DNA of 64,000 nucleotides from an uncultured Porphyromonadaceae bacterium (lineage in GTDB: Bacteria; Bacteroidota; Bacteroidia; Bacteroidales; Muribaculaceae), in contig CAMWMR010000004.1 of NCBI GenBank assembly GCA_947175425.1, positions 1 through 64,000 of the forward strand. The letters run 5' to 3'. Below are positions 16,330 through 24,752 of the stretch, piece by piece. The notes under the pieces were generated by a model. That model did not search any database and was not told the DNA's origin. It was given only the letters and a program-made list of their open reading frames with translations. How positions within the stretch are numbered: the stretch's first letter is position 1; every line of letters starts with the position of its first letter. The position numbers were made by a program, and so were the translations under genes.

Positions 16330-18543
16330 ATGGCTCAGTTCATCCCTTCAATAGAGAAAATCCAACGCTTCCGAGTTCAGCCAACTGAAGGTGAATGGCA
16401 TTTGTTGCGTTTCCTCGAAACCACACTGGACGATAGTTTTGAGGTATATTTCAATCCTTTCCTTAATGGCGACCGTCCCGACATAGTGATAATGCGTCGA
16501 GATGGTGGTGTTATGATTATTGAGGTCAAGGATTGGGATTTGGATCTATATACAGTTGATGACCGGAAACATTGGCATCTGAAGTTTCCTCAGAATCAAG
16601 GTGAGGCAAATGCTTATATTAAATCGCCGGTTGATCAGGCATATAAATATAAAGAGAACTTGTTCGACTTCCATATTCCGGGGTTGCTGGAGCTGAAGAT
16701 AAAGGACATCAAAAACTTCAACTTTGTGACTTGTGCTGTGTATTTTCATAACGCCACAAAAAAACAAATTGATGATTTATTGGTGACTCCATTTTACACA
16801 GAACGAGGCTATCAAAATTTCGTAAAATGGAATATTGATCTCATTGGTAAGGATACGCTTGATGAAACGAACTTCAACAAGATACTCTCTAACAGGTATT
16901 TGCTGATGAAGAAGCCAAGCCTATACTTTACAGATGACCTTTATCAGAGTTTTCACCAGCATCTTGCTCCGACAAAGCATCTTCTTACCGATGGGGAAGA
17001 TATACAATATTCACCTGACCAGCAGAGACTCATTTATGATGACGCATCAACTACATGGAGAGTGAAGGGTGTCGTTGGCTCAGGAAAAACAACTGTTCTT
17101 GCCGCTAAAGCAGTAGAATCATGTAAGAGAGTATTGGCTGAAGGTCGAGAGCCTCGAATTTTAATACTCACATACAACATAACGCTTAAAAATTTCATTC
17201 GAGATAAGCTTAGCCGAGTGCGTGGCGATTTTAAATGGAGGTATTTTACTATTCTCAATTACCACTCTTTCATTGGAACAATGATGAATGAGCTTGGTAT
17301 CAGCTTCGTTCTACCGGAAAAGATGCCAAATGAAACTAACCGGGCGTATATGAAGCGTATCTCTGAGTATCTCGACAGAAATTACTATTCCAACAGAGAC
17401 CTATTCAAGGGATATGAGCCGCAGATAGAGAAATACGATGCCGTCTATATTGATGAGATTCAAGACTATATTCGCCCATGGATGGATATAGTCAGAGGCT
17501 ATTTCTTGCGCTCTGACGGAGAATATTATCTTTTCGGAGATGTCAAACAAAATATCTACAGCCGTCAAGTAAGTCAGAAAGATGTCTCTACTAATATAAT
17601 TGGCGCACCGCGAAAACTATCAACCAGTTTCCGTATGGATATGAAAGTGCGCGACCTTGCAGTCGGATTTCAGAATGTCTATTTTTCAGATAAATATGAT
17701 ATAGATACGTTGGTATCACCCGAAGATGAGGGCTCGTTATTCACCCGCGATGAATTGCAAAAGGGTACGATTCGATATATCAATCTCTCCTTACCTGATC
17801 CGGTAATTGCATTAAATACAATCATTTCCGGTAATATTGTAAATGATGAGAATAAGAATATAAACCCCAATGATATTACAATCCTCGGCAGCTCCATTGA
17901 GCTGCTAAAGAAGTTTGATGCTTACTACCGTTATAAGGGAAATCTCAAAACGGCCTCAATGTTTGAGACGTATGATTTGATGTTTATCCGCCATCTTAAC
18001 TACTTCCCGGAAGGTAACGCTCCTATCTGGGTCAAAGAGCTCTCGACAGTTATAAAAGTAGATGTTAATGATAAGAAACGGCGAGCCAGGGCAAATCAAA
18101 TCATCGGAGGTTTTTTGGCTCGCTATGAGCTTTATAGAGAGTATGCCGGGACATTTGGACCCATACTTGAAGCATTGGCAAAGCGATATAAATTCGATTT
18201 TTCAGACTTCCTGAAGGTGTTGACTCAACACGAAGAGGAATATATACAATTTAGAGATAAGGTTTTTGATAATGAGGCTGATTACTCCGATATTCGGGAT
18301 AACAAAAAACTGAATTTCTACATGAATACAGGTACCATAAAAATCTCAACCATTCATAGTTTTAAGGGATGGGAAAGTGAAGTGGTGTTTCTGTTATTAG
18401 AGAAGAAAAATGAGGGAGAGAAAGCATTTGACGAGCTCTTATATACCGGATTGACCCGTACAAGGTCAAATCTTGTAGTTATCAACCTTGGAAATCAGGA
18501 GTATCATGAACGCATGAAAAAACTTATCGAAACTTACAAATAG
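16330..18543 (+). CDS. NERD-nuclease/UvrD-type helicase fusion
   Basis: This 737-residue protein has an N-terminal NERD (nuclease-related) domain with the expected PD-ExK residues: Glu22 (TEGEWHLL), Asp51 (RPDIVI) and Glu65/Lys67 (IIEVKDW). A superfamily 1 helicase follows, with Walker A GVVGSGKTT at 247-255, motif II DEIQD at 375-379, a motif V-like TIHSFKGWE near 674-682 and motif VI-like YTGLTRTRSNLV near the end. NERD-helicases occur in defence islands and in DNA repair. The position behind the restriction operon favours defence. The stop precedes the next gene by about 50 bp. Confidence 0.85.
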   Translation: MAQFIPSIEKIQRFRVQPTEGEWHLLRFLETTLDDSFEVYFNPFLNGDRPDIVIMRRDGGVMIIEVKDWDLDLYTVDDRKHWHLKFPQNQGEANAYIKSPVDQAYKYKENLFDFHIPGLLELKIKDIKNFNFVTCAVYFHNATKKQIDDLLVTPFYTERGYQNFVKWNIDLIGKDTLDETNFNKILSNRYLLMKKPSLYFTDDLYQSFHQHLAPTKHLLTDGEDIQYSPDQQRLIYDDASTTWRVKGVVGSGKTTVLAAKAVESCKRVLAEGREPRILILTYNITLKNFIRDKLSRVRGDFKWRYFTILNYHSFIGTMMNELGISFVLPEKMPNETNRAYMKRISEYLDRNYYSNRDLFKGYEPQIEKYDAVYIDEIQDYIRPWMDIVRGYFLRSDGEYYLFGDVKQNIYSRQVSQKDVSTNIIGAPRKLSTSFRMDMKVRDLAVGFQNVYFSDKYDIDTLVSPEDEGSLFTRDELQKGTIRYINLSLPDPVIALNTIISGNIVNDENKNINPNDITILGSSIELLKKFDAYYRYKGNLKTASMFETYDLMFIRHLNYFPEGNAPIWVKELSTVIKVDVNDKKRRARANQIIGGFLARYELYREYAGTFGPILEALAKRYKFDFSDFLKVLTQHEEEYIQFRDKVFDNEADYSDIRDNKKLNFYMNTGTIKISTIHSFKGWESEVVFLLLEKKNEGEKAFDELLYTGLTRTRSNLVVINLGNQEYHERMKKLIETYK

Positions 18544-18592
18544 TACGAAACCAGATTATTTTTAGGAACACCTTTTTAATTTCTATATACAG

Positions 18593-21500
18593 ATGTCTAA
18601 AATAGCTGATATTGAAAATGCACTGTTGCAGATGAATCCCGCACGATTTCAAGAATTGGGGGATTTACTTATCACGAGGATTTATCCAAATGTGGCGATC
18701 TTTGCATGTGTAGGCTCTCAATTCGGCAAAGAAAAAACGACAGCCGGCACTCCCGATACGTATATTCGAAATGGTCATCAGGCTATTTTCGTTGAATACA
18801 CGACAAATGTCAGTAGTGGAATTGCAAAAATAGAGGATGATATCAACAAATGTTTAGTCGACATCAATGTCAGTGGATTTACTACTGAATCCCTTATTAT
18901 CATCTTTGCAAACTTCAAGATATCTAAAGAGGATCAAACACACATAGTTGACTATACTAAGTCTAAGGGGCATAAGTGTCACGTTTATGATGGACAACGT
19001 ATAGCGCGTTTACTTCTATCCAATCATAAAGATTTGGTAATGTTTTGTGGTGTTCCTATAGACACAGGGCAGATTGTTGGCATAGATATCTTTTTGAAGG
19101 AGTATGCCAAAAAAGGAGGACAATTCGCTATTCCCCTCTCGAAGAAGTTCATGTTTAGAGAAAATGAGCTTGCCAAGATAAATGAATACCTAAAGATTTG
19201 TGATATTGTCTTAATCACAGGAGCCCCAGGTGTAGGTAAAACAAGTATCGCTATCGAAGCAATTAGGAAGTTCTGTCAGTCTGAGAAATACTACTCTAAA
19301 TGCATCTCGTATAAACAGGCGAGTTTGCTCTCTGATCTTAACAGTAATCTCGTAAATGGAGATGATTATGTCATATTAGTGGATGACGTGAATCGAGTCG
19401 ATAATATTGGTCAAATTTTAGGTTTCCAGAATAGCTGTCGAAACGGGAAGTTAAAGCTCGTCCTTACAGTAAGAAATTATGCAAAAGAAATAATTTACGA
19501 TATTCTTGCTGATTCCTGTTATGAGTCTGTTGAAATTGACTGCATGACCGATGATAACCTCATAGAATTAATCAAAGAAAACAGGAATATAAAGAATGAG
19601 GATTATCTGAAAAAGATTTCGACTATTGCATGTGGTAATCCAAGATTAGCCATGATGGCCGCAACTGTGGCGATTAAAGAGCAGAAACTATCCAGCTTGT
19701 CAAATTTAGGAAAGTTGTTTGACTCATACTATTCTGACATATTTAAGAATAATCCTAGCGACAAAGACCGTAAGTTATGCAGTGCTCTTGTAATAGCGGC
19801 AATCCTTGGGCCTTTTTCATTGGGAAATCAGCTACTTCCCTCTCTATTATCTGTTTTTGGTATTAGTTTTGAATATTTCCAAAAGTCGATTGATAAATTA
19901 GTAGAACTGGAATACGTTGACAGGTATTCCAACGGCTATTTTAAAATCTCGGAACAAAATATGGGGCCGTATATATTCTATTCATTCATTCTCAAAAAGC
20001 GGCCAGAACTCATTCAAAAGATACTTACTACCTGTATTGGCAAACAGGATCGAGCTCTACGAGAGAATATTATGACCTGCACATATTTATTTGGTTTCCA
20101 TCATTTATGTAATCAAGTTTCAACTTATTTTTCAGAATTTTTTAACAATTTGCAGGGGAAAGACGGAAAGATTACATTCTTGAACAACTATTGGCCACTA
20201 ATAATTAATGATGCCCTTGGTTTTATTGCTTCTGAAATTGATTCCTTAGAAATACCCGAAGAGTATTCTCGGCAATACAAGCTTGAATATGAGTTAAATG
20301 AATTTGCATATTCTTCAAAACGAGACCAATTGCTCGATTTAATATCGGAGTTTTTTGATTATTCCATCGATGAATTAGGAGCCGTTATACAAATGGCCTT
20401 AGAATATGTCCGAAGACGACCGGCAATAGCTCCTCAGCTTGTTTGGAGTATCAATGAGCATTTCGGTTTTACGCCGGAGGATCATAGATGTGGGTTCGTG
20501 CGTCAAACTATATTACTGGATACTATTTCCAATAGTATGAATACCGGCGACAATCTTGCACGAATGTTGTTTTGGAAAATTATTGATGTTTTATTAAAAT
20601 GTGAGCATCACTGTGTGAAAGGAGCCTTTCGTAATCCTCAAAAATTCGTAATATACAATTTGTCAATATGCGAAAGCAAACCGCTCACGGAATTACATAA
20701 AAAGATATGGGCGTTAATTGATTGTTATTTTGATAAGGAGTCTTTTAGTTCATTTATAGGGAATCATGGATTCTATGCCCCCAAAGGATCTAGGTTCCCA
20801 AAAATAGATGCTTATGCCGCTGGAGAAATAATAGTACGACATTTGTCTCCTAAAGATTTAGAGGCTTGCCTTGTTGTCAATAAATTCATTAAAAGTATCG
20901 AATTCATAAGAAGTTGTAACCCATTACGAAAGTCTTTGGCGGATAGATTTAACAACAATCTATTCGATTTTTATAATCATCTCCGCTGGAATTATTACCA
21001 AGGTAAGGAAGAATCAAACTATGATTACAAAAAGTACAGCCATTTAAAGATGAAAGAATTAACTGCTGTATTTAAGTTTGATACACAAAAGGACTGTTCA
21101 GACTTTATTCGAAAATTCAGGCGTTTGATAGTTAGTCGTGAAATTCAGAATAAGGAATCATTATATCAGTCTGTAGGATTTTTGATTGGGCATACACTGC
21201 GTACAAACATTAGTTTAGGAACATATTTTTTGCGTCAGATTCTTCGTTATACAAGTGATATATTTGATATTAAATCAATGTTGTATCCGATGGCCTATGA
21301 CGAGAAATACAATTGGGCTGACGCCTTCAGTGTCGTTAAGAATGTATTACGAACTACTAAGAATCAACATAGATTGAGATTATCAATTGAGTACTATGTT
21401 ATAATTCCGTGTAAATTTTTAGTCTCTGATGACTTATCAGTCTTTTTGAAAAGTATCACGGATTACAACTCTTCGGATAAATTATATATATCACCCACAC

Positions 21501-22297
21501 AGCTTACTAAATTCGACAAGGTCTCGACAAATGGTTTTACAACCTTGATGAGAGAATTGTACCATGCCAATCAATCTGAATTTAGATTCCAATTTGGAAG
21601 CTATGATGCTGAAACTTGGTTTGAATTAATTACCGATAGAAATTTAGCTGAACTAATCTATTTACAGCAGGCAACAAATCAAGATCATTTTGATTATGCG
21701 CGAAAGGCTTTTTTGAATATGGTTAATAGACGACCTCATTTTCTGGCTGATTACGCAAAGGTCGCCAAGCCTCGTCATAGTCCAAAAATAACAGATGTCT
21801 GGTCTATTATTGGTATTGAAACAATAATTGAGGAAATACTGTCAAGTATTTCTACACATGATTGCCTAAGACAATATATAGACAAAGATTGGGAATATGA
21901 ATTATTTTCAGATATAAAATATAAAGAAGGTCGTAAAAAGGCTGAGGCTTTTATTCTTGAGCGCTTTAGGCGAAAGGACAATATTGAACAAACCTTTAGA
22001 CTAGCTAGATATTTTTCAATTGAGTTGTTCAACCAACTGGCTGTTGAATATATTGATATTACCGCATCTACTGATGAATACATGGAGATTGACTGGATTA
22101 ATTCATCGTCAGGCATCGTGGCTGTCAATCAGACAACTGGTGAAATTATCTCTCAAAGGTGGCAGGCGTTTATGGATATTGTAAGCACATCTATGAGTAT
22201 CAGGAAGTATTCTATAATCACCAAAATTAAGCAGCTTATACAAAGGGCAAACGAGTCCTCCTACAGAGAAAAAGAGCGTGAAAAGCTTTATAACTAG
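18593..22297 (+). CDS. Mrr-like nuclease/STAND NTPase fusion, Avs-like
   Basis: This protein has 1,234 residues. The N-terminal region (about 1-150) looks like a restriction-endonuclease fold: ARFQELGDLLI helix, Asp55 in GTPDTYI, then FVEYTT at 66-71, where the usual ExK lysine is Thr. A STAND-type P-loop NTPase follows, with Walker A GAPGVGKTS at 210-218 and Walker B YVILVDDVNR at 259-268. A long helical C-terminal half of about 700 residues is the likely sensor. This layout matches antiviral STAND (Avs-type) proteins, which detect phage proteins and trigger a nuclease. The base composition is clearly more AT-rich than the neighbouring chromosome. The gene stands alone with a 49-bp gap before it. 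Confidence 0.75.
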   Translation: MSKIADIENALLQMNPARFQELGDLLITRIYPNVAIFACVGSQFGKEKTTAGTPDTYIRNGHQAIFVEYTTNVSSGIAKIEDDINKCLVDINVSGFTTESLIIIFANFKISKEDQTHIVDYTKSKGHKCHVYDGQRIARLLLSNHKDLVMFCGVPIDTGQIVGIDIFLKEYAKKGGQFAIPLSKKFMFRENELAKINEYLKICDIVLITGAPGVGKTSIAIEAIRKFCQSEKYYSKCISYKQASLLSDLNSNLVNGDDYVILVDDVNRVDNIGQILGFQNSCRNGKLKLVLTVRNYAKEIIYDILADSCYESVEIDCMTDDNLIELIKENRNIKNEDYLKKISTIACGNPRLAMMAATVAIKEQKLSSLSNLGKLFDSYYSDIFKNNPSDKDRKLCSALVIAAILGPFSLGNQLLPSLLSVFGISFEYFQKSIDKLVELEYVDRYSNGYFKISEQNMGPYIFYSFILKKRPELIQKILTTCIGKQDRALRENIMTCTYLFGFHHLCNQVSTYFSEFFNNLQGKDGKITFLNNYWPLIINDALGFIASEIDSLEIPEEYSRQYKLEYELNEFAYSSKRDQLLDLISEFFDYSIDELGAVIQMALEYVRRRPAIAPQLVWSINEHFGFTPEDHRCGFVRQTILLDTISNSMNTGDNLARMLFWKIIDVLLKCEHHCVKGAFRNPQKFVIYNLSICESKPLTELHKKIWALIDCYFDKESFSSFIGNHGFYAPKGSRFPKIDAYAAGEIIVRHLSPKDLEACLVVNKFIKSIEFIRSCNPLRKSLADRFNNNLFDFYNHLRWNYYQGKEESNYDYKKYSHLKMKELTAVFKFDTQKDCSDFIRKFRRLIVSREIQNKESLYQSVGFLIGHTLRTNISLGTYFLRQILRYTSDIFDIKSMLYPMAYDEKYNWADAFSVVKNVLRTTKNQHRLRLSIEYYVIIPCKFLVSDDLSVFLKSITDYNSSDKLYISPTQLTKFDKVSTNGFTTLMRELYHANQSEFRFQFGSYDAETWFELITDRNLAELIYLQQATNQDHFDYARKAFLNMVNRRPHFLADYAKVAKPRHSPKITDVWSIIGIETIIEEILSSISTHDCLRQYIDKDWEYELFSDIKYKEGRKKAEAFILERFRRKDNIEQTFRLARYFSIELFNQLAVEYIDITASTDEYMEIDWINSSSGIVAVNQTTGEIISQRWQAFMDIVSTSMSIRKYSIITKIKQLIQRANESSYREKEREKLYN

Positions 22298-22429
22298 TTA
22301 TGTTAAAAATACTCAACATCCTTTTCTATGTTGCACCAATGATAGCAATACCAATTAGGACATCCATGGCTTGCTCTCTAATGCCGTCTATGCATATATG
22401 GTAAGGAAAGTTACACGGAATATTTGAAT

Positions 22430-22451
22430 TTTGCCTGTAATTTGCCTGTAG
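22430..22451. repeat. Right-end integrase-type tandem repeats
   Basis: TTTGCCTGTAA (22430-22440) and TTTGCCTGTAG (22441-22451) share the core of the repeats beside the integrase at 574-597 and 648-671. They are in the same orientation, 56 bp before the right att core. Arm-type binding sites are the likely role. Confidence 0.65.
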
Positions 22452-22461
22452 AAAATAAAAG

Positions 22462-22502
22462 AAGCGACTTAACTCAGTGATTGTCACTTTGTTAAGTCGC
22501 TT
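22462..22502 (-). terminator. tRNA-Leu terminator at the element right end
   Basis: Twelve-base perfect arms (AAGCGACTTAAC 22462-22473; GTTAAGTCGCTT 22491-22502) precede a T-rich stretch on the minus strand. The hairpin lies 3 bp from the 3' end of tRNA-Leu. Confidence 0.75.
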
Positions 22503-22505
22503 TTG

Positions 22506-22589
22506 TGGTGCCCAGAACAGGACTCGAACCTGCACGCCTTGCAGCACTCGCACCTGAAACGAGCGCGTCTACCATTCCGCCACCTGGGC
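22506..22589 (-). tRNA. tRNA-Leu (CAG)
   Basis: The gene is 84 nt and complete, including an encoded CCA. The acceptor is GCCCAGG/CTGGGC. The anticodon loop TTCAGGT gives anticodon CAG, and a long variable arm (class II) is present. The T-loop is GGTTCGAGTCC. The 3' end (22507-22520) is the integration core repeated at 443-456, so the tRNA stays intact after insertion. Confidence 0.95.
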
Positions 22590-22621
22590 TTGCGGGAATT
22601 GCTTCCTTTCGATTTGCTGTG

Positions 22622-22629
22622 CAAAGTTA
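22622..22629 (-). promoter_or_regulatory. tRNA-Leu promoter -7 box
   Basis: On the minus strand the sequence reads TAACTTTG, 32 bp before the tRNA 5' end. It matches the Bacteroidota -7 consensus. Confidence 0.6.
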
Positions 22630-22675
22630 CAAACTTTTTTCTTTATTTTTCGCATCTTCTTGCCATTTTTTTTGT

Positions 22676-22683
22676 TATTTTTG
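22676..22683 (+). promoter_or_regulatory. Probable rpiB promoter -7 box
   Basis: TATTTTTG matches TAnnTTTG, 59 bp before the rpiB start. The -33 box is not clear. Confidence 0.4.
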
Positions 22684-22742
22684 TTGAAAAATTACCCCTC
22701 TCTATTGGGATTTTTATGTAACACCTTTTTAATCTGATAATT

Positions 22743-23195
22743 ATGTCTATAATAAAGAATGGAGTTCCCGTGGGATTATGTTCCGACCATGCGGGGTTCG
22801 AGCTGAAAAATATTATTGCCGGCTATCTGGAAAGTCAAGGTATCGCTACTAAGGATTTTGGAACTTTTAGTGCCGAGAGTTGCGATTATCCCGATTTTGC
22901 TCATCCTTGCGCCCTGGCGGTGGAAGCCGGCGAGGTATATCCGGCAATTGCCATTTGCGGTACAGGTAACGGCATAGGCATTACTTTGAACAAGCATCAG
23001 GGCATACGTGCCGCTCTTTGCTGGGCGCCCGAACTGGCAAAGCTTGCACGCGAGCATAACAATGCGAATGTGTTGGTGCTCCCGTCGCGATTCATTGCTC
23101 CCGAAACTGCTATAGAGAATGTAAATGTTTTCATAAACACCGAATTCGAGGGCGGACGTCATCAGAAGCGCATCGACAAAATACCCGTAAAATGA
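22743..23195 (+). CDS. rpiB: Ribose-5-phosphate isomerase B
   Basis: This protein interconverts ribulose-5-phosphate and ribose-5-phosphate in the pentose phosphate pathway. It has 150 residues, normal for RpiB/LacAB. The signature motifs are SDHAGFELKN at the N-terminus, the phosphate loop and catalytic Cys in ICGTGNGIGITLNK, and HNNANVLVLPSRF. It is the first chromosomal gene after the tRNA-Leu integration site, with its stop overlapping the next start (ATGA). This suggests an operon with the nucleotidase and a shared nucleotide/pentose theme. Confidence 0.95.
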   Translation: MSIIKNGVPVGLCSDHAGFELKNIIAGYLESQGIATKDFGTFSAESCDYPDFAHPCALAVEAGEVYPAIAICGTGNGIGITLNKHQGIRAALCWAPELAKLAREHNNANVLVLPSRFIAPETAIENVNVFINTEFEGGRHQKRIDKIPVK

Positions 23196-24745
23196 AAATT
23201 CTAAACAAGTTGGCATTATGCCTCATTGGAGGCGCTCTGTTAGGGGCTTGTCATGCCGAGACTCCTGCAAGCAACAAATTGGTTATTCTGCACACCAACG
23301 ATACTCATTCGCAAATCGACCCGGGCAGCGACGGTCTTGGCGGCGTAATGCGTCGCAAGGCGGTTATCGACAGTGTACGCAACGCCGAGCAGAATGTCCT
23401 GTTGCTCGATGCCGGCGATGCGGTGCAGGGCACACTTTATTTCTATCTTTACGGTGGTAAAGTGGAGCAGGAAGTTATGAACATTCTCGGTGTTGATGCC
23501 CGCATTCTTGGCAATCATGAATTTGATAACGGTGTAGATTCTCTCGCCGCGGTGCTCAAGCTTTCCAATGCCGATAAGATTGCGTCCAACTATGAACTCG
23601 AGAACTCGGCTCTCAAGGGGCAGTTCCAGCCTTATATTATTAAGGAATACGGCAACAAGCGCATTGCTCTTATCGGCATAAATCTTAATCCCGAGGGAAT
23701 TATTGCCAAAGGAAACTACGACGGCGTGGAATTTCTGCCCATAGTCGCCACGGCCAACGCTCTTGCCGAAAAATTAAAAACCGAGGATAAGGTGGATGCC
23801 GTAATCGCTTTGAGCCACATTGGTTATAATCCGGCAGGGCTTGTCGGTGACTCGGTTCTGGCTCGCAATTCACGAAATATCGACATTATTATCGGCGGCC
23901 ACAGCCACGATACTATCGACCCGAAGACTGCCGAGGGCGAACGCCGGAGCCGTCTTACCAACCTCGACGGTAAAGAAGTTCTCGTGGTACAGACAGGCAA
24001 GTCGGGACGCAATCTCGGCAAGATTGAGATAAATCTCGACAGTCTTGGAACAGAGGCAAAACCCAAGTACGAGCTTATTAAAATCGACAGCCGATACGAT
24101 GGTTACAACGACCCCGTGCTTGCCGCAGGGCTGAGCAAATACTCGGCCGGAGTGGATTCGCTCATGCACGAGTGGGTGGGCGAAACCGCTCATCAGATGT
24201 CGAATACCGAGCCGGAACTGCTTAACTTTTTCACCGATTTTATACTTGCACGCGGCCGTCAGCTTGTTCCGGATGTTGATTTCGCCATTGCAAACAAAGG
24301 CGGACTTCGCACCGATCTCCCCGAAGGCAAAGTGAGCAAAGGACACATTATTAACATGATTCCTTTTGCGAACTATGTTAACGTAATAGAGGTAAAAGGC
24401 TCCGACCTTGCCGAAGTTTTTGATGTTATGGCACTTACCGACGGTAACGGCGTAAGCGGCAATGTAGCCGTAGAGTATACAAAGAGCCCCGACGGTCACT
24501 CGGCAAAAGCCACATCGGTTCTCATAAACGGCAAGCCGCTCAATCCCGACAAAATGTATAAGATAGCCACCATCGATTATCTTGCCAACGGAGGCGACTA
24601 CATGACCGGTCTTTCCCGAGGAAAAAAGATAACCGCAAGCAAGGTTCCTCTTTACGACGACCTTATTCTTTTCATCACACAAGGCAACTTTAAGAATAAC
24701 AAACTCGCCGGCGACACATCAAACCGCTGGACTCTAAAGCAATAA
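23192..24745 (+). CDS. 5'-nucleotidase/UshA-type metallophosphatase, lipoprotein
   Basis: This 517-residue periplasmic or surface lipoprotein carries a signal with lipobox LLGAC (Cys20). The N-terminal calcineurin-like metallophosphatase has metal-binding motifs HTNDTHS (about 34-40), GDAVQG, GNHEFDNG and GGHSHDT. The C-terminal 5_nucleotid_C domain has ANKGGLRTDLPEG and IDYLANGGDYM. It likely hydrolyses extracellular nucleotides or UDP-sugars to nucleosides. Many Bacteroides split these two domains between two genes; here they are fused. It is translationally coupled to rpiB. Confidence 0.9.
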   Translation: MKILNKLALCLIGGALLGACHAETPASNKLVILHTNDTHSQIDPGSDGLGGVMRRKAVIDSVRNAEQNVLLLDAGDAVQGTLYFYLYGGKVEQEVMNILGVDARILGNHEFDNGVDSLAAVLKLSNADKIASNYELENSALKGQFQPYIIKEYGNKRIALIGINLNPEGIIAKGNYDGVEFLPIVATANALAEKLKTEDKVDAVIALSHIGYNPAGLVGDSVLARNSRNIDIIIGGHSHDTIDPKTAEGERRSRLTNLDGKEVLVVQTGKSGRNLGKIEINLDSLGTEAKPKYELIKIDSRYDGYNDPVLAAGLSKYSAGVDSLMHEWVGETAHQMSNTEPELLNFFTDFILARGRQLVPDVDFAIANKGGLRTDLPEGKVSKGHIINMIPFANYVNVIEVKGSDLAEVFDVMALTDGNGVSGNVAVEYTKSPDGHSAKATSVLINGKPLNPDKMYKIATIDYLANGGDYMTGLSRGKKITASKVPLYDDLILFITQGNFKNNKLAGDTSNRWTLKQ

Positions 24746-24752
24746 ACCAATA

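Larger units (their letters stand above)
443..22520. mobile_element. Integrative element carrying a defence cargo, in tRNA-Leu
   Basis: The element is bounded by a 14-bp direct repeat of the tRNA-Leu 3' end. It has an integrase at the left end, an excisionase-type HTH gene, and arm-type repeats at both ends (574-597 and 648-671; 22,430-22,451). The cargo is a DUF1016 nuclease remnant, a DUF3408 protein, a WYL regulator, an ATPase pair, type I restriction-modification, a NERD helicase and a STAND NTPase. No relaxase, coupling protein or conjugation genes are visible, so it is not self-transmissible by the usual route. It may be mobilised in trans, or it may be a phage-satellite-like island. 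Confidence 0.85.

Noticed and set aside
22300..22404. 34-codon hydrophobic ORF just after the STAND gene
   Set aside because: It starts 3 bp after the stop but lacks a ribosome-binding context, homology or a promoter. It is likely chance.
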